The translations under genes and the position numbers were made by a program. A stretch of DNA of 6,110 bases from the NCBI GenBank assembly GCA_027592155.1, contig JAQCKY010000160.1, forward strand, positions 1 through 6,110, in the 5' to 3' direction. A model generated the notes under the pieces. It was not told where the DNA came from and ran no database searches. It worked only from the letters and a program-made list of their open reading frames with translations. The stretch's first letter is position 1; each line of letters begins with the position of its first letter. Source of the DNA: Pseudomonadota bacterium. GTDB taxonomy: Bacteria; Pseudomonadota; Alphaproteobacteria; Rhodospirillales; UBA2165. Positions 5,928-6,110 of the stretch are shown in pieces.

Positions 5928-6021
5928 CGGCTTCCCGAGGTCACCGGTTAGGCGCGCGAAGCGCCATGGTGCCATCCCACCACAAGCTTTGCGCAACGCG
6001 ACCGGTGCGCTCGGGAAGCCG
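5928..6021. repeat. 94-base imperfect palindrome, candidate dispersed intergenic repeat or mobile-element end
   Basis: The outer arms CGGCTTCCCGAG (5928-5939) and CTCGGGAAGCCG (6010-6021) are perfectly complementary over 12 bp. After a 2x2 internal loop, CACCGGT (5942-5948) pairs with ACCGGTG (6001-6007). After a 5x6 loop, GCGCGAAGC (5954-5962) pairs with GCTTTGCGC (5986-5994) with one G-T wobble. At the tip TGGTG (5967-5971) pairs with CACCA (5978-5982) around CCATCC. Four collinear stems, 33 pairs in all, make chance unlikely. GC jumps from about 35% to about 65% at the left edge. It resembles the palindromic intergenic repeats common in alphaproteobacterial genomes, or the terminus of a MITE. 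There is no recognisable coding sequence in it. Confidence 0.6.
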
Positions 6022-6110
6022 CCCTTCGGGTCGCGTATCGCGGTTTCCCAGTGCGTCGACGACCCTCACCGATGCGCCGCATCGCTTTCGCGCCCTCTCC
6101 TGCCGGGAAA
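6022..6110. other. GC-rich continuation of the repeat-like element, running off the window
   Basis: The last 89 bases are about 69% GC and contain further short palindromes: CCC-TTC-GGG just after the large hairpin, CGATGCG-C-CGCATCG (6070-6084), and a TTTCCC (6044-6049) that is complementary to the terminal GGGAAA (6105-6110). No start codon with a ribosome binding site or protein family match is visible. The stretch probably belongs to the same element as 5928-6021, with its right boundary beyond the window. Confidence 0.4.

Noticed and set aside
5921..6070. Minus-strand open frame of about 50 codons through the large palindrome
   Set aside because: It has no initiating start with a ribosome binding site, and the palindromic DNA explains its composition. 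It is not supported as a gene.

Overview
The window reads as chromosomal DNA from an alphaproteobacterium, most likely a Rhodospirillales-type lineage. The protein style of the phosphomannomutase and of the basic-tailed XRE regulator, the SPOR-tailed D,D-carboxypeptidase, frequent GTG starts and a moderate GC content all point that way, but genus cannot be fixed from the sequence alone. No rRNA, tRNA, CRISPR array, phage gene or transposase gene is visible.

Layout. (1) Positions 1-1807, plus strand: a two-gene sugar-nucleotide operon. It holds the 3' end of UDP-glucose 6-dehydrogenase followed 14 bases later by phosphomannomutase/phosphoglucomutase. Both enzymes supply activated sugars (UDP-glucuronate, and Man-1-P or Glc-1-P) for exopolysaccharide, LPS or capsule. 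(2) 1818-3140, minus strand: a secreted penicillin-binding D,D-carboxypeptidase with a C-terminal SPOR domain, convergent with the operon and only 10 bases from it. (3) 3141-3535: a gene-free spacer with small inverted repeats. (4) 3536-3997, minus strand: an XRE-family HTH regulator with a recognisable promoter and an operator-like palindrome over the -10 box. (5) 4075-4456: a second gene-free spacer holding three imperfect or perfect hairpins. (6) 4457-5740, minus strand: a LarA-type nickel-pincer racemase with every catalytic residue I could check in place, but with no larB/larC/larE beside it. (7) 5741-6110: the upstream region of larA. It is AT-leaning up to about 5927, then switches sharply to about 67% GC at a 94-base imperfect palindrome that looks like a dispersed intergenic repeat or the edge of a small mobile element.

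The genes do not form one pathway. The left half is cell-envelope metabolism (glycan precursors and peptidoglycan trimming). The right half is a regulator and a 2-hydroxyacid racemase, each apparently transcribed on its own. I see no convincing new multi-gene system. The parts most worth a second look are the non-coding ones: the GC-boundary hairpin at 5928-6021, the regulator's promoter with its short spacer and symmetric element, and the hairpin cluster downstream of larA.
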